64,000 bases of DNA from Tipula vernalis (taxonomy: Eukaryota > Arthropoda > Insecta > Diptera > Tipulidae): contig OY282558.1 of the NCBI GenBank assembly GCA_958295665.1, positions 139,480,577-139,544,576 of the forward strand, written 5' to 3'. Every line of letters begins with the position of its first letter. Position 1 is the stretch's first letter. A program made the translations under genes and the position numbers. This document shows positions 10,574 to 21,914 of the stretch, piece by piece. The notes beneath the pieces were generated by a model. That model worked only from the letters and a program-made list of their open reading frames with translations, made no database searches and was not told the DNA's origin.

Positions 10574-11986
10574 TTATTTATTTAGTTTATATTTTGAATT
10601 TGCATCCAAATGTCCATCCTGACGAATACCCATACCATACTGTTTGGTGGTTTGCTGTTTATAACCCGGCTGAGGTGTATTCGTTTTGATGACACTTGAA
10701 ACGGGATTAGATGCATCGGCATTCGATATTCTCGGATCGATATATAATTTTCCATTTTTGTTGCCGGTCATTTGTTGTTCTAGTTTATTGATCGATGGCA
10801 TAAAGCAAGGTGTATCGATGACACCCTCAATGCGGCAAATACCTTCCCTAATTTTAAGCCGGTTGATGGACGAATGATTGGATAGTTGTCCTGGATTGAT
10901 TGTATTAATAGTTCGAGGGACTGAAACTGCGGCCGAGCCTCCACCTCCTCCACCACCGCCAGCTGGTATAGAAGTGCCACCAACACGACGATTGAGCACC
11001 ATTTTACCCGATTTATTCGGTACCTTAAGGGGTGGTTTAGTTTTGGCCACGTCCAAAGATGTTTGACTCAAGTATTTACTTAACGGCCGATCCGCATCAT
11101 CTTTCTTTGATAAAACAAATCGGAAATGTATATTGTTCTCGTGCAAATGATTTTTTATTGTACGATGCGACAATGTAACACATCGTTCCGCCTTCAAAAA
11201 CATTTCTATATCAAAATCCGTATTATAGACATCTTCGACAAATTTTATTTTACGCCGCGAATTTTCCTCCGGCGCTTTAATCGTAAATTCATATGAAAAA
11301 TGTTCAGCATCACTTTTCATTCCCATGAGTATTATGGCAAAGTAGGCAATTTTTGTTTCGGCATTCGAATGAAAATAAAAAACGAATTTTTTATTAAACG
11401 CATCGATTAGATTTATGGTGCCCGATGTAATTAATTCGTTGAATGGTATATGGGATTCCTGAAAATATGAAAAGAAATCACCAACATCACTGTGATCCTC
11501 TTGGAAATGGTCACCGATAGCTAATGGTTGGCCTAGCCATGGGCAACTCCATATGCCCAGTGTTGTTCCGATACAGCCGATAATACGAAATTTACATTCA
11601 GTAAGATGGTCGGTGAGCTCTTCGTTCGTAAATAGCCATGTACATCCCAAATCTTTGTATCGGCACGGTTTCTTTTCGGCGGTCGGTGAACTATTCGTAA
11701 CACCAGATAATGATATGAGTAAAGGGTTTTGAACTTTTTTCGATAAGGGTAGAGTACACTGTAATCACAAGAAAATATCGAATTAATTGCTACGCCTATC
11801 ATACGATACAACATTTGTATTGTGTGTACATATGTATTGGTGGTAATTTGTACTTACTTGACAATATCCAACAAATCGGCTGCAACATTTACCACAAACC
11901 AAATGATTATTGGCACAGAAATTTATTTCGGCACTATCTGGTAAAGTATTGCACAGAGAACATTTTAGTTTATCCAATGAAGTCAT
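10574..11986 (-). CDS. SINA/SIAH-like RING and zinc-finger protein, two exons
   Basis: The minus-strand CDS joins exon 1 (11986-11858, ATG at 11986) to exon 2 (11758, stop at 10574). The intron is 99 bp with donor CAA|GTAAGTA and acceptor TTACAG|TG, and phase 0 gives 437 residues. A RING-like domain lies at residues 9-44 with SIAH spacing (C9-X2-C12-X11-C24-X3-H28-X2-C31-X2-C34), but the last pair is C42-X-C44 instead of C-X2-C. SIAH zinc fingers follow: C75-X6-C82-X11-H94-X3-C98, then C105, C115, H127, H132. A beta-rich substrate-binding-like domain comes next, and then a low-complexity tail with a poly-Gly run. Family members are E3 ubiquitin ligases acting in the cytosol. This one is a divergent paralogue whose ligase activity is uncertain. 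It is the only clear host gene here. Confidence 0.85.
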
Positions 11987-12850
11987 GGTTGTGCTTGTGA
12001 ATTGTGAAAAAATTTGCGACTTTCGCAAAACAAAACCAAATGTCAAACTAAATGTTTTGTCACGAAAGAGACAATATGAAAAAAAAAACAAAGATAAGGT
12101 GATTCCCCCCAAATGATTTAACATGAAGTATGCACATTTTATATTTTGATTTTCGCCTAAATGCGGATTAATGTTAGTACTTTTTTTATGAATTTTAGTG
12201 TTTGTTCGTCATAAATCACAAAGGCGTAATAATTAGTAAATTCAGCGATTCTTAAACTGAGGATCGCGACCCAAAACATTATGTAAATTTGCTGAATTGA
12301 ACACAAACATTTATTGTTAAGCTAAATTGTTAACTAAATGTTTTTTTTATTGATTCGTAAAAAGAGAGTGTCACAGAGTAATGGTTGGCTAGTAAGAGTT
12401 GTTGAATTGTGAGTTGTTCTGCCCAGAATGAGACAAATGTTCCTGTTAGTTAAACGGGTTGGTTTCAGGTACTTCTTGGGTAGAGCTGATCGTTGTTTTG
12501 GAGGTGAAGGAATACCAATTTCATTGCTTGTTGCTGCTAGTGTGTTGTGAAAAATAGTTTCTTGATGAAGTTTTTGGACACTATTTGATTCTAGGCCTAT
12601 TCCGGCCTATTTCTCGTATTATTTTGTTTTATTTTCATACATGAAACTACTCACTACTCTTTCTAATCTCACGTCATTTTGATCATTCTATTTAAGATAT
12701 TTTCCGAACATCTATGGGGTTAGAAATTATGGGTATGGTATTAAATCGTCGCGCTCGCAGAACGATTCACCAAATAATGTACCTAACCACCAATTTTTTA
12801 TATCGATATCTCCGTATATCTGCTGCTACATGGATTTCACTAATACAATG
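11987..12850. other. Upstream flank of the SINA-like gene, no further gene seen
   Basis: Contains the presumed 5' UTR and promoter of the minus-strand SINA-like gene. Moderately AT-rich, with no convincing frame or repeat. A clear TATA box or initiator could not be assigned. It ends at the GCGG target duplication of the next element. Confidence 0.45.
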
Positions 12851-12854
12851 GCGG

Positions 12855-13288
12855 TGTGGTGATGGTGGTCGATGATTGTAATCTCGTCCGTATATGAGTG
12901 GCGTGCTCGTTGTAATGGCGGCCGACGCACCTTCTACAATATAATTCAATAAAAAAACCGAAGCGTTTGTTTTACACTTACAAAAGTTTTATTTACGCTA
13001 TATTATTACGCTTAATCGGTTAGCGATTTCGTTTTAACTCGAAAACTGATTTTACTCGGATCAAAAATGATTTTCTTTTTATTCTTAAGACGCTACTTTT
13101 CGCGGTCGTTTTTGGATACCATATGTAATGGCTGCTCTCTTTCTTTCTGTCAAGAACAGAAAAGCGACAAGATTTAACCCTGACGGCCGATATCTGGACT
13201 GCAAACAGATTGTGATGTTAGCGGACCTTTTGAACCGCGAAAACCGAAAGCGATTCTGTTTTACCAGCGGATACTCTGTTCCGCCACA
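12855..13288 (-). repeat. 3' LTR of element A
   Basis: On the minus strand it begins TGTGGCGGAACAGAG after a purine-rich tract (plus-strand 13289-13301) and ends CACCACA. At 434 bp it is 24 bp shorter than its partner, mainly by an indel near the middle. Confidence 0.9.
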
Positions 13289-13423
13289 CTATCCCACCCT
13301 TAGTGAACGCAGGGAACGATCAGTCGTAACGAGAGGGTAATTTGATGCTGCGCCCTGATCGTGATGTAGCAACCGGTTTCTTTTCTGACGGCTTGTTTAG
13401 TTTGAATGTCACCCGTTTTTTTG

Positions 13424-14640
13424 TTATAACATGGTCTTCTTGTTGTTTGGCCCTGTTGGTACGTTTGATTCTGGAACAGAAGGATTGTCGGGGTGTTTGT
13501 CTGCACTATCCGCACCAGTTGTCAGTTCGGTCTTTTCCGCCCTGTCATGCTCGTAACCCTCAATAAAACAAGGTTTTAACCGATCCAATGAAATGTTCGA
13601 CTCGACACCCTTCACCAGGACTGTCAAATATTTCTCCGACCGGCAATACCGCGGAAGGGCCTTGGTACGGAGGCTGTAGTGCCCTGCGTAATGCATCCGT
13701 ACGAACTAGTACGTGTGAGCACGTCGCAAGATCTTTGAAGACAAAGATTTTTAGTTTGCTGACGTGTCGTGATGGCGCTGTCGGCTGGATATTCCTGAAA
13801 AATTCTTGAATTTGTGAGACAACCTGATTTTGAGTTGTAAATGTTGATGGCTGTATCATATCTCCGGGCAGGCGTATTTCCTCGCCGTACACCAACTCAG
13901 CTGATGTAGTCTCGAAATCGTCTCGAAAAGCGGTTCTCAAACCTAACAGTACGAGTGGCAATGTTCTGGTCCACTGCGGGTCTTTGACACACATTATAGC
14001 CGTTTTTAAGTTGCGATGCCACCGTTCAACCATCCCGTTGCATGCCGGGTTATAGGCCGTAGTGCGTTTGCGTTGAAACCCTACTAGGTTGGAGTTCCTC
14101 TGTCGGAGACGATAACCAACTGGACTCCAAACCGACTAATCCATGTTTTCAGTAAAGTATCCGCGACGGTTTCGGCCTTGATATCCGGCATCGGAGTGGC
14201 CTCTGGCCATCAGGTGAATCGATCTATGATGGTTAGCCAATAGCGTTGTCCTTCGGACGGTTCCAACGGACCGAGTATATCTATATGTATCTCCGATAAC
14301 CGTTGGCTAACATTTGCACTTTTGACAGTTTGCGCAATATTTTGCCCATTGCTGTACGTCTTTGTAGAGCGCTGGCCACACAAACTTGCTCCTGATCAGT
14401 TTGGTTGAACTTCGTATCCCCGGATGCGATACATTGTGAAATACTTCGAATACCTGACGTAAGCATTTGGGAACGTATGGCCTTGGAGTACCAGTTGAAA
14501 CATAGCAGTACAAATATATTTTCCGTTCCGAACACTGGCATTTTCTCAAGTTTTAGGCTGTTGTTTTTTTCGATCAGCGCTTTGAGATTGTCATCTTGTT
14601 GTTCGTCCGCCATGCGCGAATAATCTTTAGCGTTTCACTT
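13424..14640 (-). pseudogene. Integrase of element A
   Basis: On the minus strand the HHCC zinc domain reads FHNVSHPGIRSSTKLIRSKF then CANCQKC (about 14310-14460). The core shows TIIDRFT (about 14240), SDRGTP (about 14110) and the VERWHRNLKTAIM block with the catalytic glutamate (about 14030). The C-terminal GPY/F-like module ends with SLDRLKPCFIEGY (about 13560-13600). Integrase inserts the cDNA into the genome. Stops at about 14215 and 14095 and several frame changes make it a relic. The part just upstream (RNase H) is separated by the 2.85-kb nested insertion. Confidence 0.85.
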
Positions 14641-14757
14641 TTTTGTTATAATTTAATTAAAACGCCACTTTCAAATTTATGATTAATTATATTTTATTTT
14701 ATATTTTGTTGTTTTGTATGCACTTTTAATCTGTTATAATTTATTTTGTTATGTATT

Positions 14758-16020
14758 TGTGGCGGTCACGCATTTGTACATGCGTTCACCGCCACGCGTC
14801 AAAACAACGCGCCCACTCCACATTATATTTTGTATACCAACCGCGCGACACAAAACAAAACAAAACACAACAAATAATGACAATACAAAATAAAATACTT
14901 TAATTTAATCAGTCTCGCCTCGGATATCAACGCGACAACACGTCGTTCTTAGTGTTGGTCGCCAACCACATTTTTCATATATAAAATGGTGGTGAATGAA
15001 TAAAATAAAATTTATAATTTTAATTAAATTTATTTAAATACTGTTTATTTTAATTAATATAAATGTTTACCATTTATAAGTGGTAACCCCGACGGCCGTG
15101 TTTACGGATTTTTAAAATGTGTCGCGTTGTCGCGTTGATATCCGAGGCGAGACTGATTATTAACGTATTTTATTTTGTATTGTCATTACCCTCCCGGCGC
15201 AAAAATGTATACAGCAAAAATGTACAGCGTACGAACAGTTTACGAACGCTTTTTTTTATAATACACTACTACATTTACATTCTCTATACACAGTGCTGTC
15301 AATTATATCTTGCGGCTTTGTTTTATTTTCAATTTTTTTTGTACAAATTAAATTAAAGTTGTCGTATTGTGAAAATATAAAAACTTCTGATAATTATTGT
15401 TAGTTTTTCGTGGCATTCAAGAGGAGCACTATATCCATAATATCGTATAAAAATAATTGTAATGAATATTTTAAAAGGTATTTAAGTAATACTCGAAGTA
15501 CTTCATCTATGATTGAAACATTTTATTTCATTTCAGAAAAAGATTAATTAACAAATTTGGCACGTTGTGTCTTGTGTTGTGGCTCACTTGAAGAAAAATA
15601 CAAATAAAAGATAAGATTTAAAAAATTGTTTTATTCTAATTAAATGGGGCAATTCGCACTAAACCGTTCGTCAATGTTACGCTTAAGTAGTTCGTAAACA
15701 TTACGTTTAAGCGTACACATTATGAACACTTTTATACATACTAATACATACAAATGTCTTCGCAAATTTGTTTCACTTCTCATGTGACAAAAGTACACAT
15801 TACGTACTATATTCGTACTGTTTTAGTGTAACGTTTACGAACACCTTAGTATAGCAAAGTCTTCGTAAACCGTACGTTTATGATACACCTGGTCTGGAGG
15901 GTATTTGTTGTGTTTTGTTTTGTTTTGTGTCGCGCGGTTGGTATATAAAATATAATGTGGAGTGGGCGCGTTGTTTTGACGCGTGGCGGTGAACGCATGT
16001 ACAAATGCGTGACCGCCACA
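14758..16020 (+). mobile_element. LTR element with inverted U3 ends (element C)
   Basis: Inserted in the 3' LTR of B, flanked by TATT at 14754-14757 and 16021-16024. The left part is a full LTR-like unit (14758-15080) followed by a primer site (TGGTAACCCCGACGGCCG at 15081). The right part is the first ~185 bp of the same LTR in reverse (15126-15188 plus 15904-16020). Both ends are therefore U3 termini beginning TGTGGCGG. There is no coding capacity. A small DNA element interrupts the right arm. Confidence 0.85.
15189..15901. mobile_element. MITE-like element with TA duplication (element D)
   Basis: 713 bp starting CCCTCC and ending GGAGGG, flanked by TA at 15187-15188 and 15902-15903. The empty site is visible in the other arm of C, which lacks the insert. 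It contains many scattered TACGAAC/GTTTACG-type motifs in both orientations and no transposase frame. It is probably a non-autonomous element of a TA-targeting superfamily; the short inverted repeat prevents a firm assignment. Confidence 0.75.
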
Positions 16021-16311
16021 TATTTTATTTATTGAAATATTTCTTTATTTAATATTTATTTAATTAGATTCGTTTGTGATATTCTACCACCACCATTTTG
16101 TGTTGTATGTTAGAGCGCGCGTGCTCCGCATGAAATCCGAGACGAGACTGAATTTTTATTTTATTTTGTCTTGTCCGTCGTTTTGTCTGGAAGAGACAGT
16201 AGTTCAGTTGTCCGTTTTTGTATTGGTGTTTCCGTTTGCGTTTCTGTCTGTTCGTGTTTTTGTTCTGAGCGTGTGGCGGCGAACGCATGTGTAAATGCGT
16301 GAACCGCCACA

Positions 16312-16500
16312 GGACTCCCCCACGAGTGAATTTCCCCCTCTGTACTTGTCATGTGTGTGATGTTTGCGTGTGTGTATGTGATGCTTGCGTGTGTGTGCAA
16401 GTGTGTGTGTGATGCTCGTGCGTATGCGAGTGTGTGTGATGCTCGTGCGTATGCGAGTGGCTGAGTCGTACATGTGTATGTGTCATGCTCGTGCGTATTC

Positions 16501-16578
<78 letters not shown>

Positions 16579-17067
16579 CGACCGATGGTGGTCGTGGTGA
16601 ATCACGACGCTGCTGATATCACCGGTGGTCGTAATGATGACTGCGACGACGAAGGCGAAGGTATGTACGCCGTGGTACAATAACGGTGGTTATGTTGAAC
16701 CCGTTGCTGTTCATGTTGCTATATTGCACGATGGTGAGCGCAATGATGTATGCCTGGAACATGCGCTTCGTTAAATGATGTCGTCTGTAGTGATGGTGGT
16801 TTTTATTGTTGATCCATTAGATGATGGGCGTTTCCACTGATAGCTATTGTGTAGGCGCTGTTGGTGGTGGTAGTGGCAGTAAGTGTGCTGATATTAATAA
16901 GCGCTTTAAATGTGGTGTGACTCCATATTTGTTTTGTTTTGTATCTTGTGGTGTGACTCCATTGGTATATTTTTAAGACAAAAATATAAAAATTACAAAA
17001 AAAAATGATCGTGGCCATGTTGTTTGATGCGTGTATACCGTAAACACGGACATCGGGGGGTTACCAC
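16312..17067 (-). other. Internal region of element B with (GT)n microsatellite
   Basis: Non-coding. The polypurine tract (purine-rich on the minus strand, at plus 16313-16330) abuts the 3' LTR. The primer site TGGTAACCCCCCGATGTCCG (minus strand, ending at plus 17066) abuts the 5' LTR. A minisatellite of imperfect GATGCTCGTGCGTATGCGAG units (16411-16502) leads into an uninterrupted (GT)n run of about 37 units (16503-16577). Confidence 0.8.
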
Positions 17068-17479
17068 TTTAGCGTTTCACTTTTTTGTTATAATTTAATT
17101 AAAACGCCACTTTCAAATTTATGATTAATTATATTTTATTTTATATTTTGTTGTTTTGTATGCACTTTTAATCTGTTATAATTTATTTTGTTATGTATTT
17201 TATTTATTGAAATATTTCTTTATTTAATTAGATTCGTTTGTGATATTCTACCACCACCATTTTGTGTTGTATGTTAGAGCGCGCGTGCTCCGCATGAAAT
17301 CCGAGACGAGACTGAATTTTTATTTTATTTTGTCTTGTCCGTCGTTTTGTCTGGAAGAGACAGTAGTTCAGTTGTCCGTTTTTGTATTGGTGTTTCCGTT
17401 TGCGTTTCTGTCTGTTCGTGTTTTTGTTCTGAGCGTGTGGCGGCGAACGCATGTGTAAATGCGTGAACCGCCACAAATC

Positions 17480-18110
17480 TATGCTGCTTGTAATCGTCAG
17501 TGCATCGACACGAGACATGAGCATCCGCTACTACATTATCCTTGCCGGAAACGTACTGTATGCTGGTCGTAAATTGTGCTATCAGATCGAGATGCCTGCG
17601 CTGTCGGGATGATGGTTTCTCCAGGTTTTGATTCAGGGCGAACATGAGGGTTTGTGGTCGGTGTATAGGATAAATTCCCGGCCGTCGACGAAGTGTTTTA
17701 AGTGTTTAAACGCTGCGTACGCTGCCAACAACTCCCTGTTGAGAAGGTGAAGAAGCTTAAAGGTTGCCATCCCTTTGTTGTTTGCTACTGTATTACCGCT
17801 CCGATCGCTTGATTTGATGCGTCGACCTTGATCGCCAACATGGGTGAACTAATTGAACGGCCTCTTCTAGGCGTCTTTTACAGTGCTCGAATGCTTGGTT
17901 TGAGTCGTCGCACCAAGTGATGTTGCTGTTGCCATTCTTCTTCTTGCCTTTGAGAAACTCGTACAATTTTGTTTAGTCTAAGAATCGCTGGACGCCTTTA
18001 GTGGTTGTTGGCCATGAGAAATTCGTTATTGCTTCTACCCGAGATTGAACCGGACGAATGCCCGCGGTTGCTATATCGAATCCCAGGAAACTTATCTGTT
18101 TTTCAGCGAA
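17480..18110 (-). pseudogene. RNase H / connection region of element A
   Basis: Degenerate minus-strand frames. The clearest is LEKPSSRQRRHLDLIAQFTT followed by YVSGKDNVVADA (17520-17620), the RNase H to integrase junction of CsRn1-clade pol. Cut downstream by element B. Confidence 0.75.
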
Positions 18111-18870
18111 TATGCATTTGCTCATGTATATCACCGTCCTGTAAGCGTTGAAACACTATTTTTAAGTGTTCCATGTGCTGGTCTAGATTCTGTGATGCGA
18201 CTAAAATGTCGTCAATGTACGGAAATGTAAATTTCGTGTCGCAGAAAATTGAGTGAATTAGCCGTTGGAATGTTTGAGCCGCGTTCCGCAATCCAAACGT
18301 CATACGGGGGAACTCAAACAAACCAAACGGGGTACACATTGCTGTCTTCTCGATGTCGATTTTTGAGAAATATTGGCAGCCGTCGAGTTGATGACTGAAG
18401 TCGGTGACAAATGGTATTGGATACCGATCGGGCTTCGTTTTTCGATTCAATTCGCGGTAGTCTCCACATAGTCTCCATCCGCCGTCCTTTTTCCTTGTAA
18501 TATGTAGGGGACTAACCCAGTTGCTTTTTGACGGCCGGTACACACCTTGGCTCAACCATAGATCGATTTCTTGTTTGGTTAGTTTCATTTTTTCAGTGTT
18601 GAGGCGTCGTACCTTTGCTGAACATGGTTGGCCCGTGGTTTCGATTTTGTGCTCGACGTTGTGCTTGATCGTGTTAAGCGACGGTGTCTCGCGTAAGACT
18701 GGTCCGAAATTCTGCAGCAGATTGCGAATTTGTGGGTTATTAGTGTCCAATTTGACTGTTGTCAGTTGATATGAGGGCAAAGTAACGGGGGTTCCGGATA
18801 TTGACAGAGAAGTCAACGGGTCGATCAACCTCTTGCCCTTAACGTCGACTAGTAGACCGTAGTTTAGTAG
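18103..18870 (-). pseudogene. Reverse transcriptase of element A
   Basis: Minus-strand frame with SNWVSPLHITRKKDGGWRLC near 18500, DYRELNRKTKPDRYPIP near 18430, FSKIDIEKTAMCTPFGLFEF near 18340, FGLRNAAQTFQRL near 18270 and YIDDILVASQN near 18200. It synthesises cDNA. About 13 residues between the DLxxAYHQI and AITTPFG-type blocks are missing, so palm motif A is damaged although YIDD is kept. Confidence 0.88.
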
Positions 18871-19340
18871 GAAGTCTGCTCCGATGATGCATCTATCAAC
18901 GTTTGCGATTGTGAACTTCCATTTTAATGCTCGACGTATGCCCCAAATTTAAGACCAATTCCTTCGTGCCAAACGTGTCTATTGATGTAGAATTTGCGGC
19001 GAATAATTTTAGATTTTACTTTGTTGTTTTTTCTCGGGTACGACGGACAGTTCAGCTCCCGTATCGATGAGAAATTGCTGTTTTGTTACCGTTTCGATTA
19101 CAATTAGGCGGCATGAATGGCTGCTGTCACTTGCCGCGAAGAGTGAAGAGCCTATTGGTTTTCCGCCCCAGGCGAAATCCGATCCTGTTCGAACTTGCAC
19201 GGTTTGTTGCATTTTTTGGCGTTTGTGCCGAACTTAAAGTGATACCAGCAATTTGGGAAAGATCTGACGTGTGAATCCGATCGAGTTTTGCTGCGTGGAC
19301 GCTGGATCGTATCGGAGCTTCCCCGATTGTCGTCCCGGGA
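18840..19340 (-). pseudogene. Gag zinc region and protease of element A
   Basis: On the minus strand a CsRn1-type single knuckle remnant (WYHFKFGTNAKKCNKPC near 19215) is followed by the protease active site FLIDTGAELSVVP (about 19050). The C-terminal IIGADFLLNYGLLVDVKGKR follows (about 18850). Frame changes separate these parts. Confidence 0.8.
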
Positions 19341-20055
19341 TTACCTTTCCCTTTTCACCCAATCGTCGAAACGTTTTGTTAGCGCGTTGATGCTGGTTGA
19401 CAGTGGGTGCTCGGCCTCGTTCGTCGTAATTTGTGACTTGGAGATGTTATAGATGCTAGTGGGCCTGTGAATCTCCATTATTTTGTCTGCTGTTGCGGCG
19501 ATTTTTTTCAGTTCGCAATCCTCCATGCTCCACAGAATCTCCTGGATGCTTGTAGGTAACCGCTACAGCCATAACGTTTGTAACATTGATTCGGTTACTT
19601 GATCCACCGATAATGCTTGCATCTCGCGCAACAACTGTGATGGTTTCTTGTCTCCGAGCTGGAGACCGGACAGCAGGCGGTTTAATTTGCCTCGTGCTGA
19701 TTCACATAGTCTGCTGATTATGGTCGCCTTCAGAGAAACGTATTTATCTTTTTCGGGAGGGTTTAACACCGTGTCGCGGACGCATCTTATTGTTTCTTGG
19801 TCAAGAGCTGCCACCAAGTGACCGTACTTGGTTTTGTCAACCGCCACTCCATTTAATTCGAACTGCGCTTCGAGTTGCTTGTGCAACTGTTCCGATTGTT
19901 GAAAATTTTGTATTGGTACCGGATGGTAATTCCACCAGGTTGTACAGTTGGTACCGCTTTACTATGTTTTGCAATTATTGCCCGTTGTTGTAATTTGCGA
20001 GAAATTTGCTGTAATGATTTTCGCTGTACGTTTTCCGCGTCGAAGGTCACCAGAT
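19341..20055 (-). pseudogene. gag of element A (CsRn1 type)
   Basis: The minus strand reads QLEAQFELNGVAVDKTKYGH near 19860, then a KLNRLLSGLQLGDKKPSQLL block near 19650 and TESMLQTLWL near 19570. The MEDCELKKIAATADKIMEIH segment follows near 19500. These blocks define Gag of the CsRn1/Kabuki clade. Stops lie near 19560 and in the N-terminal part. The leader next to the 5' LTR has a TGGTGACCTTCGACG primer-like site at about 20040-20053. Confidence 0.82.
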
Positions 20056-20513
20056 TGTGGTGATGGTTGTCGATGATCTTAATCTCGTCCGTATATGAGT
20101 GGCGTGCTCGTTGTAATGGCGGCCGACGCACCTTCCATAGTATAATTCAATAAAAAGAAACCGAAGCGTTTGCTTTACATTTACAAAAGTTTTATTTAGT
20201 TGAATTAATATTTAATAGAAAACGTTACAAAATTATTACGCTTAATCGGTTAGTGATTTCGTTTTAACTCGAAAACTGATTTTACTCGGATCAAAAATGA
20301 TTTTATTTTTATTCTTAAGACGCTACTTTTCACTGTCGTTTTTGGATAAGTAATGGCTGCCCTCTTTCTTTCTGTCAAGAACAGAAAAGCGACAAGATTT
20401 AACCCTGACGGCCGATATCTGGACTGCAAACAGATTGTGATATTAGTGGACCCTTTGAACCGCGAAAACCGAAAGCGATTCTGTTTTACCAGCGGATACT
20501 CTGTACCGCCACA
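20056..20513 (-). repeat. 5' LTR of element A
   Basis: 458 bp; on the minus strand it begins TGTGGCGGTACAGAG and ends CACCACA. Flanked on the outside by GCGG (20514-20517). Confidence 0.9.
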
Positions 20514-20517
20514 GCGG

Positions 20518-21914
20518 AATATTATATTTTATATCGTGAAGATGAACATGAATCAAATGTACTGAATGTTTTTAATTTTTTATTCAATTCAATTATACAG
20601 CACTTATACACTTTTTATTTTTGTTTCTTTATATGGGTGCCCACATTAAGTCACGATAATTATTTATTTATTTTTTATTTGTTACTTTAATCGAATATCG
20701 TGCACAAAACTGTATATATGTGTTACTTGTTACGTATTTCTTTGTTAAGTGTCTTTTTTTATTTTTTATTTTATTTTTCGAGTAGAAAAGAATACTTCCC
20801 GACGCCTATCGGTGGTTGAAAAAACTTTCTTTCTATGTCAAAAGGAACAGGGCTATGCACCTGATTTCTATGTTTTTATTTCGGTGCTGTGAACCTGTTT
20901 TCATTTTTACTGATTATTATTATAACGACTACGTCACCATAATTTTGAAAACTCACTAAAAATCGTTAATAAATCTTCAAGTTTTTTTGAAAAAATAACT
21001 GGGGGATGTTGAATAATTCCGAACATTTGGTAATTTAATGACAATCAACTTTTCAAACCCAGAAGTCTAATTTAGTCCAAAAACCTACAATTTTGAGAAT
21101 TCCAGCTAACTCAAGCTTGCACGTACGATTGGGCAGAATAAATCATTCATCTTTTAATTTAAATCAATTTTGACAAATCAAGATTTACCCAATTCCAACA
21201 AAAAAGAATTGTCAATCGCAATTGTGACAATTCAAGACGTCAAAATATTCGTCGTTTTAATCACTCCGGAATTTTTACGAGTTTGCTATTTATTAATAAA
21301 TATTGTGCTATTAAAATAATTTTTGTGACAAAATTTGTGTAATTTTGTGCATAATCAAACTAAAGCTTTACTGACGGTTAACATAACCTCAAAAAAAAAT
21401 CACATACTTTTTTGACAGCCCAATCGAACTCGACATTAAATCATGCAAAATAATCTCGAATAATATCGAAAATCTTGAATAGATCAGCGTCAACATTTGA
21501 AAAACTCGAATAAACTCGAACAATATCTGAAAATCGGGATTATGTCGATAATATTAAAAATTTTTTTAACTCGAATAACGTGAGATACATAATCGATACC
21601 CAAAAGTAACTGGATACACAGATTACAACAATTATCTGTGAAATTAAAGAGCAGAAGGTTGTGAATTTCTTGTTGATTCTAATGGCTTTAAAGCACTGGT
21701 GTCCAGCAATAGTGAAATCATAAAATTTAGTAAATAATTCACAATAATAATTCTTATTCACGTTGAAAATCTGACATATAATTGTTGGAAATTCGATTTA
21801 TTGCATGTGGGGAAATTTAAGTCAGGAGCCGGACGATTTTAATTTACTTGCCCATAAAACAATTGGTGCTGAGTTTTTCTGCTACAAAACGTAACGAGTG
21901 CTTTGATCATTTAA
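20518..21914. other. AT-rich intergenic DNA
   Basis: No gene recognised. A short inverted repeat (GAATTGTC...GACAATTC near 21206-21235) and repeated CTCGAATAA motifs near 21450-21570 are the only structure seen. Confidence 0.5.

Larger units (their letters stand above)
14626..17475 (-). mobile_element. Short non-autonomous LTR element (TRIM-like, element B)
   Basis: Flanked by AATC at 14622-14625 and 17476-17479. Its 5' LTR on the minus strand is 17068-17475 (408 bp). The 3' LTR is 14626-16311, interrupted by element C at 14758-16024. With C removed it is 419 bp, longer by one 11-bp indel. The internal part is only 756 bp, has no gag or pol, and holds a primer site next to the 5' LTR and a polypurine tract next to the 3' LTR. 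It must have been mobilised by proteins of another element. It lies between RNase H and integrase of element A. Confidence 0.88.
12855..20513 (-). mobile_element. CsRn1-clade Ty3/Gypsy LTR retrotransposon (element A), nested host
   Basis: Two LTRs at 12855-13288 and 20056-20513 share long identical blocks (for example TTTAACTCGAAAACTGATTT and GACGGCCGATATCTGGACTG). The element is flanked by GCGG at 12851-12854 and 20514-20517, a 4-bp target duplication. On the minus strand the order is LTR, primer site, gag, protease, RT, RNase H, integrase, polypurine tract, LTR. Coding parts carry stops, frameshifts and a small RT deletion, so it is inactive. Elements B, C and D are nested between RNase H and integrase (14626-17475). 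Without them it is about 4.8 kb, normal for this clade. Confidence 0.92.

Noticed and set aside
11815..12116. Plus-strand frames opposite the SINA-like exon 1
   Set aside because: The minus strand has the zinc-binding pattern and canonical splice sites; the plus frames have no known features.
15074..15107. Possible tRNA gene because of TGGTAACCCCGAC similarity to a tRNA 3' end
   Set aside because: Only the primer-binding complement is present; no cloverleaf can be drawn.
16064..16400. Frames of ~75-90 codons on both strands, repeated at 17228-17645
   Set aside because: They lie in the LTR of element B; the duplication is the LTR pair, not a gene family.
16385..16690. Open frames of Cys-Val and Thr-His repeats
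   Set aside because: They are translations of the (GT)n microsatellite and have no protein-like composition.
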